From NCBI GenBank assembly GCA_965217935.1, contig OZ244581.1, positions 2,232,001-2,296,000 of the forward strand: a DNA stretch of 64,000 bases. The letters run 5' to 3'. The DNA comes from JBBROS01 sp965217935. GTDB taxonomy: Bacteria; Pseudomonadota; Alphaproteobacteria; Acetobacterales; Acetobacteraceae. Each line of letters opens with the position of its first letter. The stretch's first letter is position 1. Below the pieces are notes generated by a model. That model saw only the letters and a program-made list of their open reading frames with translations. It searched no databases and was not told where the DNA came from. Positions 25,642 to 34,302 of the stretch are shown one piece after another. A program made the translations under genes and the position numbers.

Positions 25642-27267
25642 TTGAGGCGCAACAGGTGCCGTTGGGCCTCTCCCCTTCTCCGCCGCATTTTGCTGGTCAA
25701 CGCCCTCCCTTTGGCGCTGCTGGTTGCCGCCCTCCTCTATCTCGATCAATACCAGAACGGCCTGCTCGAGTCCGATGTCCAAGCCCTTCGCGAGCAAGCG
25801 CGCATCTTCGCCGGGGCCCTTGGCGAAAGCGCTGTCCGCGAGCAAGACCCGGACAATCCCACCCTGCAGCCCGACCTTGCCCGCGCCTTGCTCCGCCGCC
25901 TCACTGAACCCACGCCAAACGCCCAAGCCCGCCTCTACGCCCCTGACGGTCAACTGGTCGCCGACAGCCGCGTCCGCGAAGGCATCGGCGGCGCTGTCGT
26001 CACCGAACCATTGCCGCCCGCGATCGACCGCGGCCCTTGGCTGGGCGCAATCGGCACTGTCTACGACAAGCTACTGGCTATCCTCCCGCACCGAACGCCC
26101 AGCCCGCTGAGCCAGATCATCCCCACCGCCGCCGGCGATGAGTGGCAACCGGGCATCATACAGGAGCTTCGTAAAGCCTCCGGCGCCCCGCGTCAGGACG
26201 TGCCGCCCCACATCCGGCGAACCGAAGACGGCCGCCTGCTCGTGACGGTAGCGGAGCCGGCGTTACGAAACCGCCACCTAGTCGGCATCGTCTTCCTGAC
26301 CCGGGAAGCCCGGGAAGTCGACAACAGCCTGTTTAACGTAAGAATCAGCATCCTCGGCCTGTTCATCCTGGCGCTGGCCCTGACGGTTGCCCTATCATGG
26401 TATCTGTCACTCACCATAGCCCGGCCAATCCTTCGCCTGGCCGGCGCGGCGGACGATATGCGCGAAGGCAAAGGCCGATCCGGAACCGTCCCAAGCCGCC
26501 TTCTGGACCGCTCTGACGAAGTGGGCGAACTCGCGCAGGCCCTCAACGAAAGCTCGGCCGCTCTGTGGGCCCGAATGGACGCGACCGAGCGGTTTGCGGC
26601 CGATGTCGCCCACGAAATTAAGAACCCGCTGAGCAGCATCCGAAGCGCGATCGAAACCCTTTCCCGCGTGGAGCAACAGCAACAACGCGACCGCCTTCTC
26701 GCGATCATCGAGCAAGACGTCGCCCGCATCGATCGCCTGATCAGCGACATCAGCGATGCAAGCCGCGTGGATGCCGAACTCTCCCGCGCAGTAACCACGA
26801 AAGTAAATGTGCGGCTTCTCATCATGTCTTTAGTGGAAATCTACGAAGCAACAAGAACCAACACCGATCCAATGTTGGATGTAACACTCCCTACAGGTGA
26901 CTTAACCGTCGTCGCCGTAGAAAATCGCTTAGTGCAAGTGATCCGCAATCTGCTCGGCAACGCGAGAAGCTTCTCGCCTCCGAACGGACGGATGAGGATC
27001 ATCGTTGAAAAACTGGACAACGGCATTGATATTCTGGTTGAGGACGATGGCCCAGGTATCCCGGAAATGAAGCTCGATCATGTTTTCGACCGGTTCTATT
27101 CAGAGCGCCCTCCAGGAGAGTCATTCGGCCAACACTCGGGATTAGGACTTTCAATCAGCCGACAGATCGTGAGCGCGCTTAAGGGATCGATTACGGCGGA
27201 AAACCGAAAGGGAGGGAACTCATTGGTTTTGGGTGCTCGCTTCAGGGTTCATCTACCCCATCCATGA
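25642..27267 (+). CDS. chvG: sensor histidine kinase ChvG
   Basis: About 541 residues from a TTG at 25642, 11 nt after chvI, with AAGGAA upstream. No ATG or GTG is available near the first helix, so the start is uncertain. Topology: membrane helix ~14-32, a periplasmic sensor region (~33-230), a second helix (ILGLFILALALTVAL), HAMP, then HisKA with FAADVAHEIKNPLSS (the phospho-His) and HATPase with DDGPGIPE and GLGLSISRQIV. In the family it is held inactive by the periplasmic repressor ExoR, not seen here. GC drops in the last third of the gene. Confidence 0.9.
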   Translation: MRRNRCRWASPLLRRILLVNALPLALLVAALLYLDQYQNGLLESDVQALREQARIFAGALGESAVREQDPDNPTLQPDLARALLRRLTEPTPNAQARLYAPDGQLVADSRVREGIGGAVVTEPLPPAIDRGPWLGAIGTVYDKLLAILPHRTPSPLSQIIPTAAGDEWQPGIIQELRKASGAPRQDVPPHIRRTEDGRLLVTVAEPALRNRHLVGIVFLTREAREVDNSLFNVRISILGLFILALALTVALSWYLSLTIARPILRLAGAADDMREGKGRSGTVPSRLLDRSDEVGELAQALNESSAALWARMDATERFAADVAHEIKNPLSSIRSAIETLSRVEQQQQRDRLLAIIEQDVARIDRLISDISDASRVDAELSRAVTTKVNVRLLIMSLVEIYEATRTNTDPMLDVTLPTGDLTVVAVENRLVQVIRNLLGNARSFSPPNGRMRIIVEKLDNGIDILVEDDGPGIPEMKLDHVFDRFYSERPPGESFGQHSGLGLSISRQIVSALKGSITAENRKGGNSLVLGARFRVHLPHP

Positions 27268-27270
27268 CAG

Positions 27271-27286
27271 TGTTTCACGTGAAACA
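27271..27286. promoter_or_regulatory. parS: parS centromere site
   Basis: TGTTTCACGTGAAACA is a perfect 16-bp palindrome and an exact match to the bacterial parS consensus bound by ParB. It begins 3 nt after the chvG stop codon. parS sites cluster near the chromosome origin, and in several alphaproteobacteria the chvI-chvG-pckA genes are themselves close to oriC, which fits. Confidence 0.9.
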
Positions 27287-27684
27287 TTTAAGCGCCAATC
27301 CTTCTCGCAATTCTGAAAGCTCAACGCTTAAATCACTACTCTGGCGGTTGCAGAGCGTTTAGAGCACCCCTTGTAGTGCAATCTGGTGCCAAGTATGCGA
27401 CTAATGCGATGTCACAGGGCATAAAATTATCGCCGATCATTCGGAGATAGGATTTGTTGTGCCGACGCTCACCGGCATGGAGTGAGTGCTCTCTTATCAA
27501 CCAAGCGAAATGCGCCGTCCGCCATAATCCCGCTCGCTTCTAATGCAGGGGCAAGGCGGTTTCAAACTACGGCAACTTGGTGAATGCACCCTTATCTTCA
27601 TCGTGCCCCTCTGCAACTGTGGCTGCTAAATCCAGGGCTTGCGGGCAGTTTTGATCGGGTCTCTCATCGTCCCGCATAATTAAA
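27287..27684. other. AT-richer gap after parS, no gene seen
   Basis: About 400 nt between parS and hprK with visibly lower GC than the surroundings and stop codons in all frames. I saw no second parS, no DnaA-box cluster that would mark an origin, and no RNA gene. Confidence 0.5.
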
Positions 27685-27696
27685 TTGAGACCTCAT

Positions 27697-28107
27697 ATGA
27701 TTCTTCATGCAAGCTGTGCCGCCCTTCGAGAGTATGGGGTTCTATTGATTGGGTCGCCGGGAAGTGGAAAAACCGACCTTTTACTTCAGCTCCTGACCTT
27801 CGGGTTTGATTTAGTTGCTGATGATCGAGTGCAGTTCGATGATGGATTGGCTCAGTCGCCCACAGGATGGGGGGGGCTGGTTGCGGTTCGAGGACTGGGC
27901 GTTCTACGTCTCGCATGGAGGCAGTCGGTTCGGCTTTGTCTTATAGTTGACTTGGGCCGGCCAGTTAGGTTGCCCGAGCCGCAGTGCCTTTACGGGCTTC
28001 CGGTCGTCCAGGTGGAGCCTCATCGACCGGCAGCGCCGGAACGCATTTTGCTGGCGCTTCAATGCTTGGGTGGAGAGTGCGACATGGTTGTCGGAGCGTT
28101 TGTTTGA
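27697..28107 (+). CDS. hprK: short HPr kinase/phosphorylase
   Basis: The short alphaproteobacterial type, about 136 residues, lacking the N-terminal domain of Firmicute HprK. It has the P-loop GSPGSGKTD near residue 20, LVADDRVQFDD near 46, and VAVRGLGVLRL near 68, where the family usually has E-V-RG. It phosphorylates the regulatory Ser of HPr. ATG 27697 gives MILHASCAAL, the normal N-terminus; an ATG at 27685 is also possible. It lies between ChvG and the PTS genes as in relatives, but the following gene is not rapZ. Confidence 0.85.
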   Translation: MILHASCAALREYGVLLIGSPGSGKTDLLLQLLTFGFDLVADDRVQFDDGLAQSPTGWGGLVAVRGLGVLRLAWRQSVRLCLIVDLGRPVRLPEPQCLYGLPVVQVEPHRPAAPERILLALQCLGGECDMVVGAFV

Positions 28108-28506
28108 AATAGGTCCGTTCCATGACTTAACCATTTCGGGCAGAATGCCTTGATTTGCAGGGCGTTACATATCCACGTCCCTGAGTTCTAGATGGCAAAC
28201 ATGCGGCCGTTGTAGACACTGGCCGGTTCGGGACCGTGGTCAACGTGGAAACGCTCAAGTGGATGGAGGCAGTGCGCCGGAACGACGGGCTTTTTCGGTT
28301 GAACTCCGCTGTTTAATGCGGCGATGGTTCCCCTTGCGGGATTAAGCGGGCAGCCGTGTCTATCCAAAGGTTTGAAGACGTCGCTTGCATTTGACACGAA
28401 ATTTCCGTCTAAGGCAGTCGTGTCTTTCGGTATTTGTTTTCAGATCAACCCAGAGAATGGATCAGAAACGGCGAGTTGGTCCGGGTTTAATCCTGGAACC
28501 GCAGCA
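28108..28506. other. gene-free, low-GC stretch where rapZ is expected
   Basis: Four hundred nt with no supported gene. The nucleotide-binding adaptor gene rapZ usually follows hprK in this gene order. I looked for its GLSGAGKS and GCTGGxHRSV motifs in all frames here and beyond the insertion sequence and found neither. GC is well below the window average. Confidence 0.5.
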
Positions 28507-29820
28507 TTAGTGCCTGAGCTGAAACAACCGCGTCAGGTGCGGGTGGTTCGGGGAGCGATGGTGTAGTTCCACTCGCCATGAAACTCGGCTGGGGTGATAT
28601 TGAGGCTGGCGATCTGCGCGTCGGAGACCTTGGCGCCCTTCTGGTAGGTGTTCTCATCGAGCCTGCATTGGACGGTGAGTCCAGTCCGTGTCGTCGTGCT
28701 GGCGATCAGCTGGACGATGACTTGATGCGTCAGCAGCGGCTTGCCGCGCCAGTTCTGGGTGATGAATGCGAACAGTCGGTGCTCGATGCGGTTCCACTTG
28801 CTGGCGCCGGGCGGCAGGTGCGCCACCGTGATCGACAGGCCGGTCTGGTCGGCGAGCGTCTGCAACTCGGTCTTCCACAGCCGCACCCGCGCCCCGTTGC
28901 TGCCGCCGCAGTCGGCCGTGATCAGCAGCCGCGTGCTCTCGGGATAGCGCGCCTGGCCGAGTTCCCGCCACCAGCGCCGGATGCTTTCCACAGCGAACGT
29001 TGCAGTGTCGCTGGTGATCCCGAGATTGATCCAGCCGGCATTGGCGGCGATGTCATAGACGCCGTATGGCGCCACCTTGCCGAGCTCAGGCAGGATGAAG
29101 TCGTGCACCCGCACCGGCTCGGGCTGACCGCGGGGCCGCAACTCGCGCCCGGCGTTCTTGAAATCGCCGACCACCTCCTTCTTCTTGGTGTCGACCGAGA
29201 TCGCCGGCTGCTTGGCCGCCTGGAACGCCTGCACCTGGGTGTTGATGTGCTCGAACTGCGCGTCGCGGTCGGGATGGCTGGCGCCTTCGCGTGTCTTGCT
29301 GTTGGCCTGCAGGCTGAACCCCAGCCGCTTCAGCAGCCGCCCGACCAGCTTCTGCCCGGCAGTGAAGCCGCGCTCGGCCAAGGCGCGGACCAGATGACGC
29401 TGGCTCCGGCTGACCCAGAGCAGCGCTGCCTCGGGATCGCCGCGGATGGCCGATTGCACCAGCTCGGACAGTGCGTCGAGCAGGCCGGGTTCGGTCTCGG
29501 TCTTCGGCTTGCGCCCGCCGCCCGGGCGGCGGATGCGGCCGGGGATCTGGTCCTTGCCATGCCCCAACTCGGCAAGCCCTCGGCCAATCGTGCTGCGCGC
29601 GATGCCCGTCACCGCCGACACCGCCAGGATGCCGCCCCTGCCAGCCGCGTAAGCCTCGCTCGCGGCCCATAGACGGCGCTCACGCTCCCCAAGGAACGGG
29701 GCGATGGCTTCAAAGCGGGCTCGAATGGCGGCGGTGTCGATCACCTCTCAACGCTAGTACGAGCCGCAGACCGAATTCCTACCCACAATCGCGATTCGAT
29801 TAATTGGGCTCGGGCCCTTA
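28507..29820 (-). mobile_element. ISAzo13-family insertion sequence, copy 1 (with TSDs)
   Basis: The element is 28510-29817 (1308 bp), flanked by a TTA direct repeat at 28507-28509 and 29818-29820. Ends GTGCCTGAGCTGAA and, reverse-complemented, GGGCCCGAGCCCAA form imperfect terminal inverted repeats. The interior appears identical to the copy at 35993-37300, so one of them moved recently. It carries a single transposase gene and sits in the hprK-EIIA gap. Confidence 0.92.
28533..29744 (-). CDS. ISAzo13-family transposase, copy 1
   Basis: 403 residues, intact. An N-terminal helix-turn-helix (GILAVSAVTGIARSTIGRGL) precedes the Rhodopirellula-type DDE domain. Key stretches are ISVDTKKKEVVGDFKN near residue 183 (first Asp), LLITADCGGSNGARVRLWK near 272 (second Asp) and PGASKWNRIEHRLFAFI near 312 (Glu). 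Its frame is undamaged, so it is probably active. Its stop codon is about 23 nt from the element end. Confidence 0.93.
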   Translation of the reverse strand: MIDTAAIRARFEAIAPFLGERERRLWAASEAYAAGRGGILAVSAVTGIARSTIGRGLAELGHGKDQIPGRIRRPGGGRKPKTETEPGLLDALSELVQSAIRGDPEAALLWVSRSQRHLVRALAERGFTAGQKLVGRLLKRLGFSLQANSKTREGASHPDRDAQFEHINTQVQAFQAAKQPAISVDTKKKEVVGDFKNAGRELRPRGQPEPVRVHDFILPELGKVAPYGVYDIAANAGWINLGITSDTATFAVESIRRWWRELGQARYPESTRLLITADCGGSNGARVRLWKTELQTLADQTGLSITVAHLPPGASKWNRIEHRLFAFITQNWRGKPLLTHQVIVQLIASTTTRTGLTVQCRLDENTYQKGAKVSDAQIASLNITPAEFHGEWNYTIAPRTTRT

Positions 29821-30210
29821 GTGGACGCACTGGTCGGGTCTTGGGCTGAATTCAACGCCGCGAGACGTTTGCTTGGACAAGCGTCCTGCGCCTTTTGTTT
29901 GCCGAGCAGTTCTGTCGGCATAGCGCCGCACCCGTTGCCGACGCCGCCTTTCGTTTGACGTGACAACCTAATAAGGCTCGTGGTTTGTTCACCACCGCGT
30001 TGCTGCCGGCCTCGAACGGCATGGTAGGGACTTATATTTGCGCCTATGGTAAGAGCCGCCTCGGCTTCCTGCATGTGATGGGCTGGTAGCAAAGACTTTT
30101 GAATTGATTGGTTATAGCGTGGCATCGGGAACTACAGGGTGGGATGATAGGTGTGGATGTAGAGCGGACGTCGCGTTTGACGGTTTGGAAACTAGGTTGA
30201 GTTCATTGCA
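29821..30210. other. gene-free stretch before the PTS genes
   Basis: Lower GC than average and no supported gene. It contains copy 3 of the 46-nt structured repeat (29904-29949) and the untranslated region before EIIA. The EIIA promoter presumably lies here. Confidence 0.5.
29904..29949. repeat. 46-nt structured intergenic repeat, copy 3 (divergent)
   Basis: It aligns with the copies at 35907-35952 and 12278-12323 over its whole length with roughly a dozen differences. The inner stem halves GTCGGC and GCCGAC and the GCCGCA between them are conserved. It is the most diverged of the three. Confidence 0.65.
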
Positions 30211-30630
30211 ATGATCGGGCTAGTGCTTGTGACCCACGGCCATCTGGCGGATGAGTTCCGGCTGGCGTTGGAGCATGTCGTCGGGCCGCAACGGAATGTC
30301 GCGACGATCTGCATCGGGCCGGAGGACGACATGGAGAGCCGCCGGGCCGACATCCAGGAATGCATCTCAGGCGTCGATACCGGGGATGGCGTCGTTGTCG
30401 TGACCGACATGTTCGGGGGCACGCCGAGCAATCTTGCGATATCGATGATGAGCCGGCCCGGAGTGGAAGTCATTTCTGGCATGAACCTGCCGATGCTGGT
30501 CAAGCTTGCCAAGGTCCGATCCAGCCAGACGATCGGGGAATGCGCGGCATGCGCAGAGGCGGCAGGGCGGAAATATATTGCGACCGCATCGCATATGCTG
30601 CCGTCCTGTTGTAAGGCAGCGACGAGGTAA
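30211..30630 (+). CDS. PTS mannose-type EIIA protein
   Basis: 139 residues. MIGLVLVTHGHLADEF carries the phosphorylatable His 9 of EIIA(Man). Also present are VVTDMFGGTPSNLAI near residue 65 and GMNLPMLVKLAK near 90. Without EIIB, EIIC or EIID genes it is regulatory rather than a sugar transporter. It leads the EIIA-HPr-EI operon, 3 nt before the HPr gene. An unusual Cys-rich end (CAACAE, PSCC) is present. Confidence 0.9.
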   Translation: MIGLVLVTHGHLADEFRLALEHVVGPQRNVATICIGPEDDMESRRADIQECISGVDTGDGVVVVTDMFGGTPSNLAISMMSRPGVEVISGMNLPMLVKLAKVRSSQTIGECAACAEAAGRKYIATASHMLPSCCKAATR

Positions 30631-30633
30631 GCG

Positions 30634-30960
30634 ATGGCAGACCCGTCGAGCGGCGACCCATCCGGCGGGGAGGAGGCTGGCAGCACGACGCTGCTGACGC
30701 GCAACGTGGGCATCGTGAACCGACGGGGGCTGCACGCGCGGGCCGCGGCGAAGTTCGTTACGGTTGCGGAGCGGTTCGGCGCTTCCGTCGAGGTGGTCCG
30801 CGACGGTCAGAGCGTCTCGGCTCGGTCCATCATGGGGCTGATGATGCTGGGGGCAGGGCAGGGGGCGTCGATTGAGCTGCAGGCGGACGGGTGGGACGCG
30901 AAGGAGGCACTAGACGCCCTCGCCGAACTCGTCGAGGCCGGGTTTAATGAACAAGATTGA
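30634..30960 (+). CDS. HPr-like phosphocarrier protein
   Basis: 108 residues with about 20 extra N-terminal residues before the HPr fold. NRRGLHARAAAKFV holds the EI-phosphorylated His near 34, and SVSARSIMGLMMLGAGQG holds the HprK-target Ser near 66. Both sites are present, so it can integrate EI and HprK signals. It overlaps the EI start by 14 nt. Confidence 0.9.
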   Translation: MADPSSGDPSGGEEAGSTTLLTRNVGIVNRRGLHARAAAKFVTVAERFGASVEVVRDGQSVSARSIMGLMMLGAGQGASIELQADGWDAKEALDALAELVEAGFNEQD

Positions 30961-32770
30961 GGCCGGCGCGGCGTACGGCGATGCCTGCCGTGAGCGACGG
31001 CTGGCGGGAATCCCGGCTTGCGCGGGCGTGGCGATCGGGCCGGTGTTCCGCACCGTGGAAGCGCCGGCCGTGGTCACCCGCAACCGGATCCATGCCGAGG
31101 ACATCAAGGCCGAACTGGCCCGGCTCGATGCCGCGGTGCTGCAGTCGCGCAAGCAACTGCTGAAGCTGCGGAGCCGGTTGTCGATCCTGCCGGAAGCGAG
31201 CCAGGGGGAAATCGCGCCGCTGCTCGACGCTTATTTGCAGATGTTGGGGCCTTCGCGGCTGATCCGGGGGGTGCGGACGCGGGTCATGGACCGGCTGGTG
31301 TCGGCCGAGACGGCGGTCATGGAGGAGGCGAACGCGCTGGCCGGGCAGATCTCGGCCCTGGGAAACGGGGACGGCGCGGGGCGGGAGGGCGCCGGGCCGC
31401 AGCGGCAGGCGGACGAGGTGCGGGAGATCGGGCGGCGGCTGGTGCGGAATCTGACGCGGGCGCCGTTCCGCAGCTTCGCAGACATGGCGCAGGGCTCGAT
31501 CCTGGTTTCGGAGGCGTTGCGGCCGGCGGATGCGGCGCTGATCGATCCCTCGCGGATTGCCGGGGTTGCGACGGAGGAGGGGGGGACGGACGGGCATACG
31601 GCGATCCTGCTGCGGGCGCTGGGCGTGCCTTCTGTGCTCGGGGCGCCGGGGTTGCTGGACGGGCTGCGGGCGGGCGACCCGATCGTGGTCGATGGGTCGA
31701 GCGGGACGCTGGTGCTGCATCCGACGCCGGCCAGCCTGGCGGCGGCGCGGCGGGCGGTGGATGCGTTCGCGCGGGAGCGGCAGCGCCTGGGCCGGCTGCG
31801 GCGGCTCGCGTCGGTGACGCTGGATGGGGAGGCTGTGGACCTGCAGGCCAACCTGGAATTGCCGGTGGAGCTGCCGATGATCGCGCAGTCGGGCGCGGCG
31901 GGGATCGGGCTGCTGCGAAGCGAGTTCGTGTTCATGAACCGGGAGACGGTGCCGGACGAGGACGACCAGGCAGAGGTGTATCGGACGGTGGTCACCACGA
32001 TGCAGGGCGACCCGGTGACGATCCGGGTGCTGGATTGGGGCGGGGAGAAGGAGATCGAGGCGCTGTCGACGGCCGGGCTGGTGCCGGACCTGATGGACGC
32101 CAACCCGGCGCTGGGGCTTCGGGGCGTGCGGCTGCTGTTGCGGCAACCGGCGCTGCTGGAGACGCAGCTGGCGGCGATCCTGCGGGCCGGGGCGTTCGGG
32201 CCGGTGCGGGTGCTGCTGCCGATGGTGACGAACCTGGCGGAGATCCGGGCGGTTCGGGCGGTCTACGAGATGGTGGCGGCGCGGCTGCGGGGACAGGGGC
32301 GGGCGTTGCCGGAGACGCTGCCGCCGGTCGGGATCATGGTGGAGACCCCGGCTGCGGCGCTGGCGGCGGACACGCTGGCGCCGGAGGTGGACTTCTTCGC
32401 CATCGGGACCAACGACCTTTGCATGTATACGCTGGCGGTGGATCGGGCGGAGACGAGCGTGGCGGAGCTGTATGATCCGCTGCATCCCTCGCTGCTGCGG
32501 CTGCTGCAGTTCACCACCGAGGCGGCGGGGCGGCACCAGATCCCGGTTTCGGTCTGTGGCGAGATGGCGGCCAATCCGATGATGACGCCGTTGCTGCTGG
32601 GGCTTGGGTTGCGGAGCTTCAGCATGAACGCCTCGGCGGTGCCCCGGGTCAAGCAGGCGGTCCGGGGCACGACGATCGACGAGTGCCAGCGGCTGACGTG
32701 GCAGGTGATGAAGCAGGGGGACGCGGCGCGGTCGCGGGAGCTGGTGACGGGGTTCGGGCGGGCAGGGTAG
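30947..32770 (+). CDS. ptsI: PTS enzyme I (phosphoenolpyruvate-protein phosphotransferase)
   Basis: 607 residues, no GAF domain, so EI rather than EINtr. It autophosphorylates from PEP and passes the phosphate to HPr. Features: LAGIPACAGVAIGPVF at the N-terminus, the active His in EEGGTDGHTAILLRALGVPSV near 218, GIGLLRSEFVFMNR near 322, FFAIGTNDLCMYTLAVDR near 482, and the active Cys in VCGEMAANP near 532. GTNDLCMY has Cys where Thr is usual. It is the last gene of the PTS operon. Confidence 0.93.
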   Translation: MNKIEAGAAYGDACRERRLAGIPACAGVAIGPVFRTVEAPAVVTRNRIHAEDIKAELARLDAAVLQSRKQLLKLRSRLSILPEASQGEIAPLLDAYLQMLGPSRLIRGVRTRVMDRLVSAETAVMEEANALAGQISALGNGDGAGREGAGPQRQADEVREIGRRLVRNLTRAPFRSFADMAQGSILVSEALRPADAALIDPSRIAGVATEEGGTDGHTAILLRALGVPSVLGAPGLLDGLRAGDPIVVDGSSGTLVLHPTPASLAAARRAVDAFARERQRLGRLRRLASVTLDGEAVDLQANLELPVELPMIAQSGAAGIGLLRSEFVFMNRETVPDEDDQAEVYRTVVTTMQGDPVTIRVLDWGGEKEIEALSTAGLVPDLMDANPALGLRGVRLLLRQPALLETQLAAILRAGAFGPVRVLLPMVTNLAEIRAVRAVYEMVAARLRGQGRALPETLPPVGIMVETPAAALAADTLAPEVDFFAIGTNDLCMYTLAVDRAETSVAELYDPLHPSLLRLLQFTTEAAGRHQIPVSVCGEMAANPMMTPLLLGLGLRSFSMNASAVPRVKQAVRGTTIDECQRLTWQVMKQGDAARSRELVTGFGRAG

Positions 32771-32860
32771 GGGGGCCGTCGTCGCGACACGAGCGCGGTT
32801 CGATGGTTGACGCATTTACTTTGGCGCAGGCTGCCAGCGACGAAAGGGTAGCCTCGGCAT

Positions 32861-32879
32861 GGCGCGCGGTCCGCGCGCC
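32861..32879. terminator. possible bidirectional terminator hairpin
   Basis: GGCGCGCGG-T-CCGCGCGCC is a near-perfect 9-bp palindrome between the convergent EI and rsmB genes. No T run follows on either side, so rho-independent function is doubtful. Confidence 0.35.
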
Positions 32880-32887
32880 TGCCCCGG

Positions 32888-34150
32888 TCAGAGCTTGATC
32901 AGTCGGGCGGCGAAAAACCCATCCATTCCGCCCAGGCCGGGCCAGAGGTCCGGCCTGGTTCTGAGATAGCCTTCGGCGGTGCGGGCCTCGGGCGCCTCCG
33001 ATAGCTCCTCCGGGCTGAACGGATCGGGGCGAAGACCGAGATGATCCAGGGCCGCGACCCGGGCCGCGCCCTCCTCGTGCTGGAGCGAGCAGACGGCGTA
33101 GATCAGCCGTCCGCCTGGCCGGATCATGCGGGACGCGGCGGCCAGCAGCCGATCCTGCCCGGCGGTAAGTTGGGCCAGGTCGCCCGGGCGCTTCAGATAG
33201 GCCACGTCGGGGTGGCGGCGGATGGTGCCGGTCGCGCTGCACGGGGCGTCGAGCAGGACGGCGTCGAGCGGTTCGGGCGGGGTCCAGGCGGCGGCATCGG
33301 CCTGGACGACCGCGGCCTCGAGCTGGAGCCGGGCAAGGTTGTCGTGCAGGCGGCGCAGGCGGCGGGGGTCGCGTTCGACCGCGAAGAGCTGGGCCGGAGC
33401 TTGGGCCGCGAGTTGCGCGGTCTTGCCGCCGGGGGCCGCGCAAAGGTCGGCGACGCGCTCTCCCGGCCGCGCGGCGAGGAGTTTGGCAGGCAGGGCCGCG
33501 GCGGCATCCTGCACCCAGAACGCGCCGCCGTCGAAGCCCGGAAGCTCGGTCACGCGGGTTCCTGGCGGGAGCCGGGCGGAGCCGGTGGGCAGCAGGACGA
33601 CGCCGGGCGGCAAGGGCGCGTCAGGGCGCAGCGTGAGGTCGAGTGGGGCTTCATGGGCGTGGGCCTCGGCAATGGCGCGGGCGTGCCTGCCCCAGCTTGC
33701 CCAGAGCCAAGCGGGCGTGTCGAGCCGGGGCGCATCGAGGTCGCGCAGGGCAGCCGGGCCTTGATCGGCAACCCGGCGGAGCACGGCGTTCACCAGGCCG
33801 GCGAACGGCGCGAGCTTGCGGCTGCGGGCGAGATCGACGGCGGTGCCGACCGCCGCGTGGGCGGGCGTGTCGAGGAGCAGCAGGGCTGCGGCGCCGAGGC
33901 GGAGGATGTGGCGGACCGTGTCCGGGGGGGCGCGGTTCAGGAACGGCTCGATCACGGCGTCGAGCGAGCCCAGGCGGCGGAGCGCGGCGGCGGCCAGGCG
34001 ATGGGCGGCGGCGCGGTCCCGGCCGTCGTAGCCGGACGCCGCGTCGAGCGCCTCGTCGAGCGGGCGGCGGCGGCCGAGGACGGCGGCGAGGAGATCGAGG
34101 GCGATCTCCCGGGTCGGGTCTCGGGCGGGTTGGCGGGGGCTTGCGGGCAT
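32888..34150 (-). CDS. rsmB: 16S rRNA (cytosine 967-C5)-methyltransferase
   Basis: 420 residues. The N-terminal NusB-like RNA-binding domain (about 10-140) is followed by a SAM-dependent methyltransferase. SAM binding is in VADLCAAPGGKTAQLA near 243. The two catalytic Cys are in LLDAPCSATGTIRRHPDV near 315 and YAVCSLQHEEG near 370. The start at 34150 is supported by length. Element A of the two-hairpin repeat lies 34 nt upstream. Confidence 0.93.
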   Translation of the reverse strand: MPASPRQPARDPTREIALDLLAAVLGRRRPLDEALDAASGYDGRDRAAAHRLAAAALRRLGSLDAVIEPFLNRAPPDTVRHILRLGAAALLLLDTPAHAAVGTAVDLARSRKLAPFAGLVNAVLRRVADQGPAALRDLDAPRLDTPAWLWASWGRHARAIAEAHAHEAPLDLTLRPDAPLPPGVVLLPTGSARLPPGTRVTELPGFDGGAFWVQDAAAALPAKLLAARPGERVADLCAAPGGKTAQLAAQAPAQLFAVERDPRRLRRLHDNLARLQLEAAVVQADAAAWTPPEPLDAVLLDAPCSATGTIRRHPDVAYLKRPGDLAQLTAGQDRLLAAASRMIRPGGRLIYAVCSLQHEEGAARVAALDHLGLRPDPFSPEELSEAPEARTAEGYLRTRPDLWPGLGGMDGFFAARLIKL

Positions 34151-34184
34151 GGCAGCGCTTCATGGCGCGGATCGGGCGGCCATG

Positions 34185-34291
34185 CTAGGCAAACATCCGT
34201 GGCTTATGCCACGGATGTTTGCCTAGGACTCTCTGAAGACGCATCATTGTTCGTGTCGCGACGGCGAGCCGTCCCGCGAAATGATGCTTAG
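34185..34291. repeat. two-hairpin intergenic element, copy A (intact)
   Basis: Hairpin 1: arms 34185-34203 and 34208-34226, 19 bp perfect, loop TTAT, beginning CTAGGCAAACATCCG. A GACTCTCTGAAGAC linker follows. Hairpin 2: GCATCATT (34241-34248) pairs with AATGATGC (34280-34287), enclosing TCGCGACGG/CCGTCCCGCGA with a 2-nt bulge. The element ends TTAG. Copy B (35952-37369) has the same order and linker and is split by an insertion sequence. It lies between divergent rsmB and the glycosyltransferase gene. Confidence 0.92.
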
Positions 34292-34302
34292 GGCGCGCGG
34301 CC

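Noticed and set aside
27287..27684. Replication origin itself
   Set aside because: Apart from the single parS I saw no cluster of DnaA boxes, and no hemE, dnaA or parAB gene is nearby, so only origin proximity is proposed.
28578..29672. Plus-strand open frame of 364 codons inside the IS, repeated at 36061-37155
   Set aside because: Mirror of the transposase gene; it appears twice only because the IS is duplicated.
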